Source of the DNA: Candidimonas nitroreducens
Lineage (GTDB): Bacteria > Pseudomonadota > Gammaproteobacteria > Burkholderiales > Burkholderiaceae_B
Assembly: GCF_002209565.1 (NCBI RefSeq)
Contig: NZ_NJIH01000006.1
Coordinates: forward strand, 310,001-374,000
DNA length: 64,000 nt
Reading direction: 5' to 3'
Shown: piece after piece, positions 24,780 to 33,591 of the stretch
Position numbering within the stretch: the stretch's first letter is position 1
Layout: each line of letters begins with the position of its first letter
Position numbers and translations under genes: made by a program
Notes under the pieces: generated by a model
Told to the model about the DNA's origin: nothing
Databases searched by the model: none
What the model saw: only the letters and a program-made list of their open reading frames with translations

Positions 24780-26918
24780 ATGAGCAAGTTCAGACAGCTA
24801 CTCGAGCCCGGCTCGATCGCCGTCGTCGGGGTGTCGGACGAGGCCGCCCGGCCCGGCTCCCAAGCGGTTCGGGCTCTGCTGGCCAACGGCTATCAAGGCA
24901 AGATATACCCCGTCAACCCGAAATACCCACAGTTCGAGGGGCTGTCATGCTATCCGTCAGTCACGGCCATTTCTGAAACTGTCGACGTGGTCGTCATAGG
25001 CGTTCCAGCCAAGGCCGTGCTTACGGTGCTGGAAGAATGCGCGGCAAAAAAAGTGCCCTTCGCCGTCATCTTGAGCGGCGGTTTCCGGGAAACCGGGGCG
25101 GAAGGCATCGAGCGCGAACAGCGCATGCTCCAGATCGCCCGGGAAGGCGGCGTACGGCTGATCGGGCCGAACTGTCTCGGGCTGGTCAACATTCACTCGG
25201 ATGTCTACGCTGCGTTCGGCAGCATGACCCGGGCGCCCAAGCTGAAGCGCGGCGGCGTATCGCTGCTGACCCAAAGCGGCGGCTTCGGCTACAGCATAGC
25301 GCTGGCCTGTGCCCAGGCCGGTATCGGATTCCGCCACGTGATCGCCACCGGCAACGAAAGCGATATCGATACGGTTCAACTCATCGAAGCCCTGCTGGAA
25401 GACGACGCAACCGAATGCATCGTCGCCTATATAGAAGGCACCAACGACGGGCGCGCGCTGCTGGATGCGGGCCGCCGCGCATTGGCCGCAGGCAAGCCGA
25501 TTCTGCTCTGGAAAGGCGGCGTCACCGAACAAGGCGCACGTGCGGCGGCTTCGCACACGGCGAGCATGACGGGCAGCTACGATTTTTACCAGGCGCTTTT
25601 CAAACAGACGGGCATCGTCGAGATCGGCGAACTGCACGAAGCCGTCGATTACCTGCGCGCGTTCGCTTCGGCCAAGTATCCACAAGGCCGCGGTGTGGTG
25701 ATCATGGGCGTATCCGGGGGTTCCGCGATTGTATTTGCCGATGCGGGCGAGCGCGTGGGCATGAAGATGTGCGAGCTCGACGCCGATACCCAGGCCCGCC
25801 TGTCGGGTGTCGTGCCCGCCATCGGCGCCGTACACAATCCCATCGACCTGACGGCCGGCTACTTCAACAAGGCAAACCAGGAAAAACTGGAAAAGGCCAT
25901 ACGCGCGGCCCTGGACGACCCCAATGCCGGTGCGCTATGCATCAATCTGGCCACCACAGGGAAATCGGGCAGCATCGCCGCAGCGGAAGTCCTGCGGCGC
26001 GTGGCGCCGGACACCGACAAGCCCATTGTGGTGTTCTCGTCTGCGCCGCCGAGCGAAGTCGGGGCAGCGTTGCAGATGCTGGACGAAGCCGGAATACCAG
26101 TCTTCCCCTCGCCCGCACGGGCTGCACGCGCCCTGGCCGCGCTGGCCGCCTACCACGAACGCAGGGCAGACATCGCCGCGGAAGCCGGCCGGCAGGCGCA
26201 GCAGGCCTCTGCCCAGAATATCGGCGCCGCGCTCGATTCCATCGTGCAATCGCACGGCTCTCTGTCCGAAGCACAATCCAAGGCAATACTCCAAGCCGCC
26301 GGAATCCCGGTCACCCGCGACATCTTCGTCACGAGCGGAAATACCGCCGGGCTCGAGAACCTCTCTTTCCCCCTGGTGGCCAAGGTCGTGTCTCCAGACA
26401 TTCCACATAAAACCGAAGCCGGCGGCGTCAAGGTCGGCATCGCCAACCGGGCGGAACTCGACAGCGCCATTGCGGAAGTTCTGGACAACGCCCGGCGGCA
26501 CGCCCCGCATGCGCGTATCGACGGCGTTCTGGTGTCCGAAATGGTGCGCAGCGGTTTCGAACTGATTGCCGGCGTCGTCAACGATGAAGTCTTCGGCCCC
26601 GTCGTGGTCGTGGGCGCGGGCGGCATTTATGCCGAACTGCTGGGCGACAGTTCATGCAGGCTGGCGCCATTCGGCGTGGACACGGCGCGCCAGATGCTCG
26701 ACGAGCTGCAGTGCCGCCGCATCCTGGACGGCGTACGTGGGGCAGCCCCGCTGGATGTGGACGCGGCCGCCCGAGCCCTGGCGGCGCTGTCGCACTTCGC
26801 ATGGGATGCGCGGCATTGCGTCCGGGAAGTCGACATCAACCCGCTTTTCGTCGTCGAGGACGGCGTGCTCGCCGCCGACGCGCTGGTCGTGCCGTCCATG
26901 CGCGCCGATCTGCACTAA
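24780..26918 (+). CDS. ADP-forming (acetate-CoA ligase family) acyl-CoA synthetase
   Basis: A 712-residue NDP-forming acyl-CoA synthetase with the subunits fused: an N-terminal CoA-binding domain (GSIAVVGVSDEAARPGSQAV), a succinyl-CoA ligase-like core (GPNCLGLVNIH, LLTQSGGFGYS, and the phosphohistidine segment AAASHTASMTG), and a C-terminal ATP-grasp domain (FPLVAKVVSPDIPHKTEAGGVKVG). It activates a carboxylic acid to its CoA thioester with ATP. As first gene of the longest operon it probably performs the entry activation step. AGGAG lies upstream at a slightly long spacing. Confidence 0.92.
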   Translation: MSKFRQLLEPGSIAVVGVSDEAARPGSQAVRALLANGYQGKIYPVNPKYPQFEGLSCYPSVTAISETVDVVVIGVPAKAVLTVLEECAAKKVPFAVILSGGFRETGAEGIEREQRMLQIAREGGVRLIGPNCLGLVNIHSDVYAAFGSMTRAPKLKRGGVSLLTQSGGFGYSIALACAQAGIGFRHVIATGNESDIDTVQLIEALLEDDATECIVAYIEGTNDGRALLDAGRRALAAGKPILLWKGGVTEQGARAAASHTASMTGSYDFYQALFKQTGIVEIGELHEAVDYLRAFASAKYPQGRGVVIMGVSGGSAIVFADAGERVGMKMCELDADTQARLSGVVPAIGAVHNPIDLTAGYFNKANQEKLEKAIRAALDDPNAGALCINLATTGKSGSIAAAEVLRRVAPDTDKPIVVFSSAPPSEVGAALQMLDEAGIPVFPSPARAARALAALAAYHERRADIAAEAGRQAQQASAQNIGAALDSIVQSHGSLSEAQSKAILQAAGIPVTRDIFVTSGNTAGLENLSFPLVAKVVSPDIPHKTEAGGVKVGIANRAELDSAIAEVLDNARRHAPHARIDGVLVSEMVRSGFELIAGVVNDEVFGPVVVVGAGGIYAELLGDSSCRLAPFGVDTARQMLDELQCRRILDGVRGAAPLDVDAAARALAALSHFAWDARHCVREVDINPLFVVEDGVLAADALVVPSMRADLH

Positions 26919-26970
26919 GCGCAAGGCACATATGTCCGGGCCGGCAGCGGCCCGGGTGCAGGAAATCGCA

Positions 26971-28011
26971 ATGACTCAAACATCGAATGCGCAAGAGACA
27001 TTTCCGCTCACCTGCGAGCCCATAGGCCGCACGATAGAGGTGCACCGCGACGAAAGCCTGCTGGCCGCCGCGCTGAAGGCGGGAATGGCTTTGCCCCACA
27101 GCTGCCGCAACGGCGTATGCGGCACCTGCAAGGCCAGAATCGTGCACGGCGTCGTCGACCGCGGGCAGTATCAGGCAGCCGCCCTATCCGAACGGGAACG
27201 GGAACAGGGCTATGCGCTGCTGTGCCAGGCAAAGCCTCGGTCGGCAGTGACGATCGAGTGCAAAGTCATCGCCGCCGCCGCAGGCATACCTGTCCGGAAA
27301 ATGGTGTCGCGCGTACTGGAACTCGAACGCCTGGCGCCCGATGTCATGCGCATCCGGCTCAAGCTTCCGGCCGGCCACGAACTCAGGTTCCTCCCCGGCC
27401 AGTACATCGACATCGTGATGAACCCCAAGATACGGCGCAGCCTGTCGCTGGCCAATGCGCCGCACGGCCAGGGATGGCTCGAGCTGCATTTGCGCAACTA
27501 CGGCGGCCCCTTCAGCACCCATGTGTTCACGGCCATGAAGGTCAACGACCTGCTGCGTTTCGAAGGGCCGCTGGGCACCTTCTTCGTCCGCGAAGACAGC
27601 GACAAGCCCATGATCTTCGTTGGCAGCGGTACCGGCTTCGCCCCCATCAAGGCCATGATCGAAAACGCCCTGCACCGGGGCTGCGAGCGCCCCATGATCC
27701 TGTATTGGGGCGGCAGGCGCCCCGCGGATCTGTACTTGAACGGCTTGGCGAATAGCTGGGTCGAGCGAGGCCTGTCTTATGTGCCGGTGGTGTCCGAGGC
27801 CCGGCCCGACGACGGGTGGACGGGGCGTACCGGTTTCGTGCACCGCGCAGTGATGGAAGACTTCCCCGATCTGTCCGGCGTCCAGGTCTATGCCTGCGGC
27901 GCGCCGGTGGTGGTCGACTCTGCCCGCAGCGAATTCACCACGCAGCGCGGCCTGCCCCCTGAAGAATTCTATGCGGATTCCTTCGTCCCGGGGCCGGCCC
28001 CGGCCGCCTGA
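26971..28011 (+). CDS. [2Fe-2S] ferredoxin / FAD / NAD(P)H reductase (oxygenase electron-transfer component type)
   Basis: A 346-residue reductase. The N-terminal plant-type ferredoxin domain has cluster ligands in CRNGVCGTCKA and a later LLCQ. The FAD domain shows FLPGQYIDIVM and RRSLSLANAP; the NAD(P)-binding domain shows MIFVGSGTGFAPIKAMIE, and YACGAPVVVDSARSEF is near the C terminus. The start at 26971 follows AGGAAA; 26932 is an alternative. Such proteins feed electrons to oxygenases or radical dehydratases, but no oxygenase is encoded here. The closest architecture is the CDP-6-deoxyglucoseen reductase/phenol hydroxylase reductase type. Confidence 0.9.
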   Translation: MTQTSNAQETFPLTCEPIGRTIEVHRDESLLAAALKAGMALPHSCRNGVCGTCKARIVHGVVDRGQYQAAALSEREREQGYALLCQAKPRSAVTIECKVIAAAAGIPVRKMVSRVLELERLAPDVMRIRLKLPAGHELRFLPGQYIDIVMNPKIRRSLSLANAPHGQGWLELHLRNYGGPFSTHVFTAMKVNDLLRFEGPLGTFFVREDSDKPMIFVGSGTGFAPIKAMIENALHRGCERPMILYWGGRRPADLYLNGLANSWVERGLSYVPVVSEARPDDGWTGRTGFVHRAVMEDFPDLSGVQVYACGAPVVVDSARSEFTTQRGLPPEEFYADSFVPGPAPAA

Positions 28012-28052
28012 GAGCCATCGCATGCCGGGACAGGCAGCCCCTCATTCACCCT

Positions 28053-28799
28053 ATGTTTCTTGACGAACCGACCATGGAACTAAACGACGAAACGCTACTT
28101 ACCGAAATGCATGACGCCAATATGTGGGTGATTTTTAATCGCCCCTCGAAGGCAAACGCGATGACGGTACGCATGATGGAGCGCGCCACGGCTGCCATCG
28201 TCCAGGCAGGCCGCGACCCTGAAATCAAGGCCATAGTGCTGACCGGGGCGGGCGAACGCGTCTTCACCGCGGGAGTAGACATACGCGAGAAGCCTGAGGA
28301 CGGCAACCAGGCTCGCCAGCGCGAGCGGCGCTCGCACGCCTTGGCGGCCTTGCAGGACGCCGTTCTGGATACGCCCAAGCCCATCGTGGCCGCCCTGAAT
28401 GGCAGCGCGGTGGGCGGCGGCGCCATGCTCGCGCTGCTGGCCGATGCCTGCGTGGCGGTCGAATCCGCCGCTATTTCGCTGCCCGAGATCGACATCGGCA
28501 TCGCCTCTTTTTCCGGCTCGAACATTCTGGCGGTGGCGGGCGGCCGGGCGCTCGCGCTGGATCTGATCCAGAGCGGCCGGCCGCTGGACGTCGCGGATGC
28601 CCGGGCCCGAGGGCTGGTTCGCGCCGTTGTGGCGCGCAGCGAGCTGCCGTCAGCGGCCGATGCGCTGGCCCGATCGCTGGGCGCGAAAGACGCGCACGCC
28701 TTCGCCGACAACAAGCGCTGGATCAACCGCGCCATGCAAGCGGCCATCGCCGAAGCACGCGCGGAACATGCAAGACATCGCGCGAAAACAAGCCCTTGA
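28053..28799 (+). CDS. Enoyl-CoA hydratase/isomerase-family protein (crotonase fold), atypical active site
   Basis: A 248-residue crotonase. Family features are FNRPSKANAMTVRMM, VLTGAGERVFTAGVDIRE and VAALNGSAVGGGAMLALLADACVAVE. The first catalytic glutamate position (GGGxE) is Ala here, while a glutamate is kept in LPEIDIGI. It may therefore be a hydrolase, isomerase or C-C bond enzyme rather than a simple hydratase. The start is uncertain: Met codons at 28053 and 28074 both lack a clear ribosome site. Confidence 0.85.
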   Translation: MFLDEPTMELNDETLLTEMHDANMWVIFNRPSKANAMTVRMMERATAAIVQAGRDPEIKAIVLTGAGERVFTAGVDIREKPEDGNQARQRERRSHALAALQDAVLDTPKPIVAALNGSAVGGGAMLALLADACVAVESAAISLPEIDIGIASFSGSNILAVAGGRALALDLIQSGRPLDVADARARGLVRAVVARSELPSAADALARSLGAKDAHAFADNKRWINRAMQAAIAEARAEHARHRAKTSP

Positions 28800-28840
28800 G
28801 CCCTTTCGGCTCGAACACCGATAAACCACCAGGATACGCC

Positions 28841-29635
28841 ATGCCCGATCTAGAACTAAGCACCGCCGGCCGCGTGATGATTGCGCGCCTGAACCGCCCC
28901 GAGAAAAAAAACGCATTGAGCGAAGACATGCTGGAGGGGCTGCGCGATGCCCTCTATACGGCGAACAATGACCCCCTGATCGGCTGCTTTGTCATCACTG
29001 GCGCAGGCAACGCGTTTTGTTCGGGAGGCGACATGGGGCGGCGCGCCGGCGAGCGCGCCCAAGGCGACCCCACGCCGCTGGAAAGGCGCACGCGCCTGCA
29101 GACCGTCACTCATCGCGTCGCGCGCGCCGTGGAGGACTTCGAGAAACCGCTGATCGCGGCGGTCAACGGCGCCGCCGTGGGAGCGGGCATGGATCTGTCG
29201 CTGATGTGCGATCTGCGCCTGGCCAGCGCCTCGGCCCGCTTCTCGGAAGGATATATCCGCGTGGGCTTGCTGCCCGGAAACGGCGGCTGCTATTTCCTGC
29301 CGCGGCTCGTCGGCCCCGCGCGCGCCCTGGAATTGATGTGGATCGGGGATTTCGTTTCAGCGGAAGAAGCCTTGCAGCTGGGCCTGGTCAACCATGTATA
29401 TGGCGACGGCGAATTCAAGGAGCAATTCATGGCCTTCGCCCAGCGCATTGCCGAAGGGCCGCCGATACAGCTGCGCGACATCAAGAAGCTCATGTATCAG
29501 TCGATGCGCACCGACCTGCGCACCAGCCTGGACGCGGTGGCCGGCCACATGGCTGTCGTGCAGTGCACTGAAGACTACCGAGAAGCCATCCAGGCATACA
29601 AGGAAAAACGCAAGCCGGTATTCAAGGGCCGGTAA
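28841..29635 (+). CDS. Enoyl-CoA hydratase/isomerase-family protein (crotonase fold), atypical active site
   Basis: A 264-residue crotonase with LNRPEKKNALSEDML, FVITGAGNAFCSGGDMGRR, VNGAAVGAGMDLSLMCDLRLAS and GYIRVGLLPGNGGCYFLPRLVG. The first glutamate position is Asp (GAGMD), and the second glutamate site (PE) reads FSEGYI, so the catalytic pair differs from standard hydratases. Ring-cleaving or hydrolytic crotonases such as BadI/MenB relatives show comparable changes; this assignment is inference. The start at 28841 is chosen at MPDLEL after an AGGA site. Confidence 0.85.
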   Translation: MPDLELSTAGRVMIARLNRPEKKNALSEDMLEGLRDALYTANNDPLIGCFVITGAGNAFCSGGDMGRRAGERAQGDPTPLERRTRLQTVTHRVARAVEDFEKPLIAAVNGAAVGAGMDLSLMCDLRLASASARFSEGYIRVGLLPGNGGCYFLPRLVGPARALELMWIGDFVSAEEALQLGLVNHVYGDGEFKEQFMAFAQRIAEGPPIQLRDIKKLMYQSMRTDLRTSLDAVAGHMAVVQCTEDYREAIQAYKEKRKPVFKGR

Positions 29636-29688
29636 GCCTGTGCGCAACGATGCGCGCACGAACGGAAACACCCTCGACAAGGAAAGCC

Positions 29689-29766
29689 ATGCATACCGAA
29701 CCGCCCATGAGCTTGTACCCCATCCAACGTTCGCCTGGCGAACTCTATGTACGGGATGAACCATGA
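29689..29766 (+). CDS. Possible 25-residue leader or small protein coupled to the flavoprotein gene
   Basis: A short frame starts at ATG 29689 with AAGGAAAG just upstream and encodes MHTEPPMSLYPIQRSPGELY plus five more residues. Its TGA overlaps the ATG of the next gene as ATGA (29763-29766). The next gene has only a poor ribosome site of its own. The arrangement suggests translational coupling, whether or not the peptide is stable. No homologue is recognised. Confidence 0.4.
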   Translation: MHTEPPMSLYPIQRSPGELYVRDEP

Positions 29767-31187
29767 CCGCGCCGGAACCCATCACATGCGATGTAGTCGT
29801 CATCGGCGCGGGCGTTTCCGGGATGATTGCGGCGGTTCGCGTCGCGCAAAGCGGCCTGCGCGCAATCGTGCTCGAACAACTCACGGAAGATCGCTACCTC
29901 TGCAACTCCAGGCTCACTGCGGGCGTCTGGCACTGCTGCGCCACCGACATCCTGTCCGATCCCGATGTGCTGTATTCGAAAATCGTCGAGTCCACCGCCG
30001 GTACCGCGCGTACGGATCTGGCAAAGGCAGTGGCCCAGGACGGGGCCAGAGTCGTGCGATGGATGCAATCTGTCGGAATCCGCTTCATCAAAGGGCCGTA
30101 CAGCTATCAAAGTTTCGTACTGTCCCCGCCCTCGGTCACACCGCAAGGATGTGAATGGAGGGGACGCGGCGGAGACTTGATGCTGCGCACCTTCGAGGCC
30201 GAACTGCTGCGCCTCGGAGGAACCGTCCTACGGGGCCACAAGGCCCTCCGGCTGGAAAACAAAAGCGGCCTGATTACCGGCGTAAGCGGTGAAACCGCGA
30301 CAGGGCGGCAATTCACGGCCACGGCCGCAGCGGTCGTCATTGCCGATGGGGGATTCCAGGCCAACGAAGCGCTGATACGACAGGCGATCGCGCCGAAGCC
30401 GGAAGGGGTATTCCAGCGCAACGCGGGCACGGGGGTCGGCGACGGCCTGCGCATGGCCCAAGACGTCGGCGCCGGGATCTCCGGCCTCGAAGGGTTTTAC
30501 GGCCACATACTTTCCCGAGATGTATTCACCAACGACAAGCTCTGGCCGTATCCCTATCTGGACTATATCGCCACCGCCGGCGTCATCGTCGACAAGCACG
30601 CCGAACGCTTCATCGACGAAGGCCTGGGCGGCGTCGCGATAGCCAATGCCATTGCGGCATCGCCCGACCCCTTGGACAAAATGCTTATTGCGGATCAGCG
30701 CATCTGGACGGAATGCGGGGCGGTTCGCCTGGTGTCGCCCAACCCGTATTTGTCGAAGGCCGGCGCAACAATGCACCGGTCGGACTCCATAGAGGGGCTG
30801 GCGCAACAATGCGGCCTCGATCCAGAGCGCCTGCAAGCGCTCGTGCACGAGCACAACTCGGCCGTCAAGGCTCATGCCACGGCGCATCTCGTACCTTCCC
30901 GGACTACGGACAAATATACCGCCCACCCCATTGAAACCGCGCCTTTCTATGCGTTCCCCGTCTGCGCAGGCATCACCTACACCATGGGCGGCATATCGAT
31001 CAACGGCAATGGGCAGGTATTGAACGCTACAGAAGACCAGCACATCCCCGGCCTGTACGCGGTGGGCTGCGCCACGGGCGGGCTGGAGGGCGGCAACAAA
31101 GGGGGATACGTAGGAGGGCTCGTCAAATCCGGCGTCACGGCGCTGCGGGCTGCCGAGCACATCATCGAGCACCCGCTGCCACAGTGA
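29763..31187 (+). CDS. FAD-dependent oxidoreductase (fumarate reductase/tricarballylate dehydrogenase-like)
   Basis: A 474-residue flavoprotein: DVVVIGAGVSGMIAAVRVAQSG is the FAD motif; VVIADGGFQANEALIRQAI, TPIETAPFYAFPVCAGITYTMGG-like sequence and IPGLYAVGCATGGLEGGNKGGYVGGLVKSG complete the FAD_binding_2 pattern. It resembles the flavoprotein at 7623-9074 but is clearly distinct. It may desaturate or reduce a CoA-free acid or a ring ketone. It lies between the crotonases and a Bug receptor in the long plus operon. Confidence 0.85.
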   Translation: MTAPEPITCDVVVIGAGVSGMIAAVRVAQSGLRAIVLEQLTEDRYLCNSRLTAGVWHCCATDILSDPDVLYSKIVESTAGTARTDLAKAVAQDGARVVRWMQSVGIRFIKGPYSYQSFVLSPPSVTPQGCEWRGRGGDLMLRTFEAELLRLGGTVLRGHKALRLENKSGLITGVSGETATGRQFTATAAAVVIADGGFQANEALIRQAIAPKPEGVFQRNAGTGVGDGLRMAQDVGAGISGLEGFYGHILSRDVFTNDKLWPYPYLDYIATAGVIVDKHAERFIDEGLGGVAIANAIAASPDPLDKMLIADQRIWTECGAVRLVSPNPYLSKAGATMHRSDSIEGLAQQCGLDPERLQALVHEHNSAVKAHATAHLVPSRTTDKYTAHPIETAPFYAFPVCAGITYTMGGISINGNGQVLNATEDQHIPGLYAVGCATGGLEGGNKGGYVGGLVKSGVTALRAAEHIIEHPLPQ

Positions 31188-31222
31188 CAGCGACACACAA
31201 ACCAGGAACACAGGAGACAACG

Positions 31223-32227
31223 ATGCGAAACGAGAAATTTTCCACCTTGCGTGCCTTGCTGGGCACAACGCTGCTCGCGGCATCCTGCCACGCGATGGCG
31301 GCGGGCGGCGGCGCGGCCGAACAGGCCGCGAACTACCCCGACAGACCCATCCGGATCATCGCGCCCTCTTCGGCAGGCGGAGGCATAGACACCCTGGCGC
31401 GGCTCATCGGCCCCAAGATCACACAAAGCTGGGGCCAGTCCGTAGTCGTCGAAGATCGTCCCGGCGCCGGCGGAATCATCGGCAGCGCCGCGGTTGCCCA
31501 GGCGGCGCCGGACGGCTATACCGTTCTTATCGTGGCAGGCGGCTACACGGTCAATCCATTTTTCTACAAGAAGCTGCCCTACGACACCATGAAGGACTTC
31601 GAACGCGTGTCGCTGCTGGCCTGCGCCCCCAACATGCTGGTCGTGAATGCCTCTTTGCCATTGAAATCGGTCAAGGAGCTGGTCGATTATGCCAAGCAAC
31701 ACCCCAATGGCCTGACCTATGCCTCTTCCGGCATCGGCACCACCAGCTATCTTTCCGCCGAATTGTTCAAAAAGATGGCCGGGATCAAAATGATTCACGT
31801 GCCATACAAGGGTGCCGGGCTTTCCAACAGGGCGGCAATTGCCGGAGAGGTCAATCTTGTGTTCTCCGCGCCGCATGAAATGATTCCGTATGCCCGATCC
31901 GGCCGTGTCCACGCCCTGGCGGTGACATCGGCCAAACGGCTCCCGCTGGTTCCGGACGTTCCGACACTGGCAGAGTCGGGATATCCGGGGTTCGATGTCA
32001 ATACCTGCTATGGCGTGCTGGTGCCCGCGAAGACGCCCAAAGCCATTGTCGACAAGCTCAGCGCCAAGTTCGTCGAGGTTCTGCACATGCCGGATGTCCG
32101 CAAGCAGCTCGAGGGGCTCAGCTTTTCTCTTATCGGCAGCACTCCCGAAGAATTCACCGACTGGGCTGTCAAAGATACGGCACGCTGGCAGAAGGAGCTG
32201 CAGGCCATAGGCATCAAACCCGAATAA
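31223..32227 (+). CDS. Bug-family tripartite tricarboxylate transporter substrate-binding receptor
   Basis: A 334-residue periplasmic receptor starting at 31223 after AGGAGACAACG. It has a Sec signal (TLRALLGTTLLAASCHAMAA), then YPDRPIRIIAPSSAGGGIDTLARL, VVVEDRPGAGGIIGSA, MIHVPYKGAGLSNRAAIAGEVNLVF and CYGVLVPAKTPKAIVDKL. It overlaps no gene but follows the flavoprotein closely. It probably binds the carboxylate that this operon degrades. Confidence 0.93.
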   Translation: MRNEKFSTLRALLGTTLLAASCHAMAAGGGAAEQAANYPDRPIRIIAPSSAGGGIDTLARLIGPKITQSWGQSVVVEDRPGAGGIIGSAAVAQAAPDGYTVLIVAGGYTVNPFFYKKLPYDTMKDFERVSLLACAPNMLVVNASLPLKSVKELVDYAKQHPNGLTYASSGIGTTSYLSAELFKKMAGIKMIHVPYKGAGLSNRAAIAGEVNLVFSAPHEMIPYARSGRVHALAVTSAKRLPLVPDVPTLAESGYPGFDVNTCYGVLVPAKTPKAIVDKLSAKFVEVLHMPDVRKQLEGLSFSLIGSTPEEFTDWAVKDTARWQKELQAIGIKPE

Positions 32228-32499
32228 GAAGACCGGAAGGCAGTACGCTTGCAGCTTGTCCTGCAACACCAGGCCAAGCTGCAAGCCGTCGCATTTCTCG
32301 ATATCGCGGAACAGAGTAAGATTCCCACGTTCACGTGCAGCCTGGCGCCAGCCGGCACATCGTGCGGCCCGACTCCCGCCTAGTGCGGCACACGGCATGG
32401 CAAGGACACATCCACGAGCGGCATCGACGACAACGCATCCGTGTTCGTCCGTGGCGCGCGTCGACTGACAACAGCCAAACCCACACCTGGAATTTTCCT

Positions 32500-33564
32500 A
32501 TGAGCGACCCGAGCAAATCCCCCCTGATCATCGATATCCACGGCCACTACACCACCGAGCCGCAGGCGATGCACCAGTTTCGCGACAAGCAACTGGCCGG
32601 GCTGGCGGATCCGTCGCGGCGCCCCGCCACCACCGACCTGGGCATTTCCGACGACGCCCTGCGCGAATCCGTGGCCCCGCAGCTCAAGCTGCAGCGCGAA
32701 CGCGGCGGCGACCTGACGATATTCTCGCCGCGCGCCTCCGGCATGGCGCATCACGTCGGCACGGAAGAGACCGGCAAGCAATGGACTACCTTGTCCAATG
32801 ACCTGATCCATCGCGTCTGCACACTATTTCCCGACAACTTCGCGCCCGTCGGCCAGCTGCCGCAATACCCGGGCGTGGCGCCCAAGAACTGCATTCCGGA
32901 ACTCGTGCGCATCGTCGAAGAGCTGGGCTTTGTCGGTGTGAACCTGAACCCCGATCCCACCGGCGGCTACTGGACAGACCCGCCGCTGACCGACCGCTAC
33001 TGGTATCCCCTGTACGAGAAGCTGGAGGAATTGGAAGTCCCGGCGATGATCCACGTCTCGTCCTCATGCAATCCGGCCTTCCACTACACCGGCGCGCACT
33101 ACATCAACGGCGACACCACCGCTTTCATGCAGCTGCTGCAGGGCAATTTGTTCAAGGACTTTCCCGACCTGAAATTCGTCATCCCGCACGGCGGTGGCGC
33201 GGTGCCTTTCCATTGGGGCCGCTACCGCGGCCTGGCCCAGCAGATGAAGAAGCCGCTGCTGTCCGAATACCTGCTGAAGAACGTATTTTTCGACACCTGC
33301 GTCTACCACCTTCCTGGGGTGGAACTGATGGCAAAGGTGATCCCGGTGGAAAACATTCTGTTCGCCTCCGAGATGCTGGGCGCCGTCAAGGGGGTGGATC
33401 CCGAGACCGGCCACAACTACGACGACACCAAGCGCTACGTCGACGCGCTGCCCGCGCTCGGCGCGGACGATCGCTACAAAATCTTCGAAGGCAATGCCCG
33501 GCGCGTATACCCGCGGCTGGACAAGCGGCTGGCGGCTCGCGGCCGCCCGGGGCGTGGGGCTTAA
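32500..33564 (+). CDS. ligJ: Amidohydrolase-family hydratase, 4-oxalomesaconate hydratase (LigJ)-like
   Basis: A 354-residue amidohydrolase-fold protein. The N-terminal metal motif is DIHGHYTT; TIFSPRASGMAHHVG, GFVGVNLNPDPTGGYW, FVIPHGGGAVPFHWGRYRG, NVFFDTCVYHLPGVELMAKVIP and FASEMLGAVKGVDPETGHNYDDTKRY match, by recall, the LigJ type that hydrates 4-oxalomesaconate in protocatechuate 4,5-cleavage. No other gene of that pathway (ligABC, ligI, ligK) is in the window, so it may act on an analogous unsaturated oxo-diacid. The start at 32500 begins the conserved domain. Last gene of the long operon. Confidence 0.85.
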   Translation: MSDPSKSPLIIDIHGHYTTEPQAMHQFRDKQLAGLADPSRRPATTDLGISDDALRESVAPQLKLQRERGGDLTIFSPRASGMAHHVGTEETGKQWTTLSNDLIHRVCTLFPDNFAPVGQLPQYPGVAPKNCIPELVRIVEELGFVGVNLNPDPTGGYWTDPPLTDRYWYPLYEKLEELEVPAMIHVSSSCNPAFHYTGAHYINGDTTAFMQLLQGNLFKDFPDLKFVIPHGGGAVPFHWGRYRGLAQQMKKPLLSEYLLKNVFFDTCVYHLPGVELMAKVIPVENILFASEMLGAVKGVDPETGHNYDDTKRYVDALPALGADDRYKIFEGNARRVYPRLDKRLAARGRPGRGA

Positions 33565-33591
33565 GGCCCGGGCCTGCTCCCCTTAAGGAGC

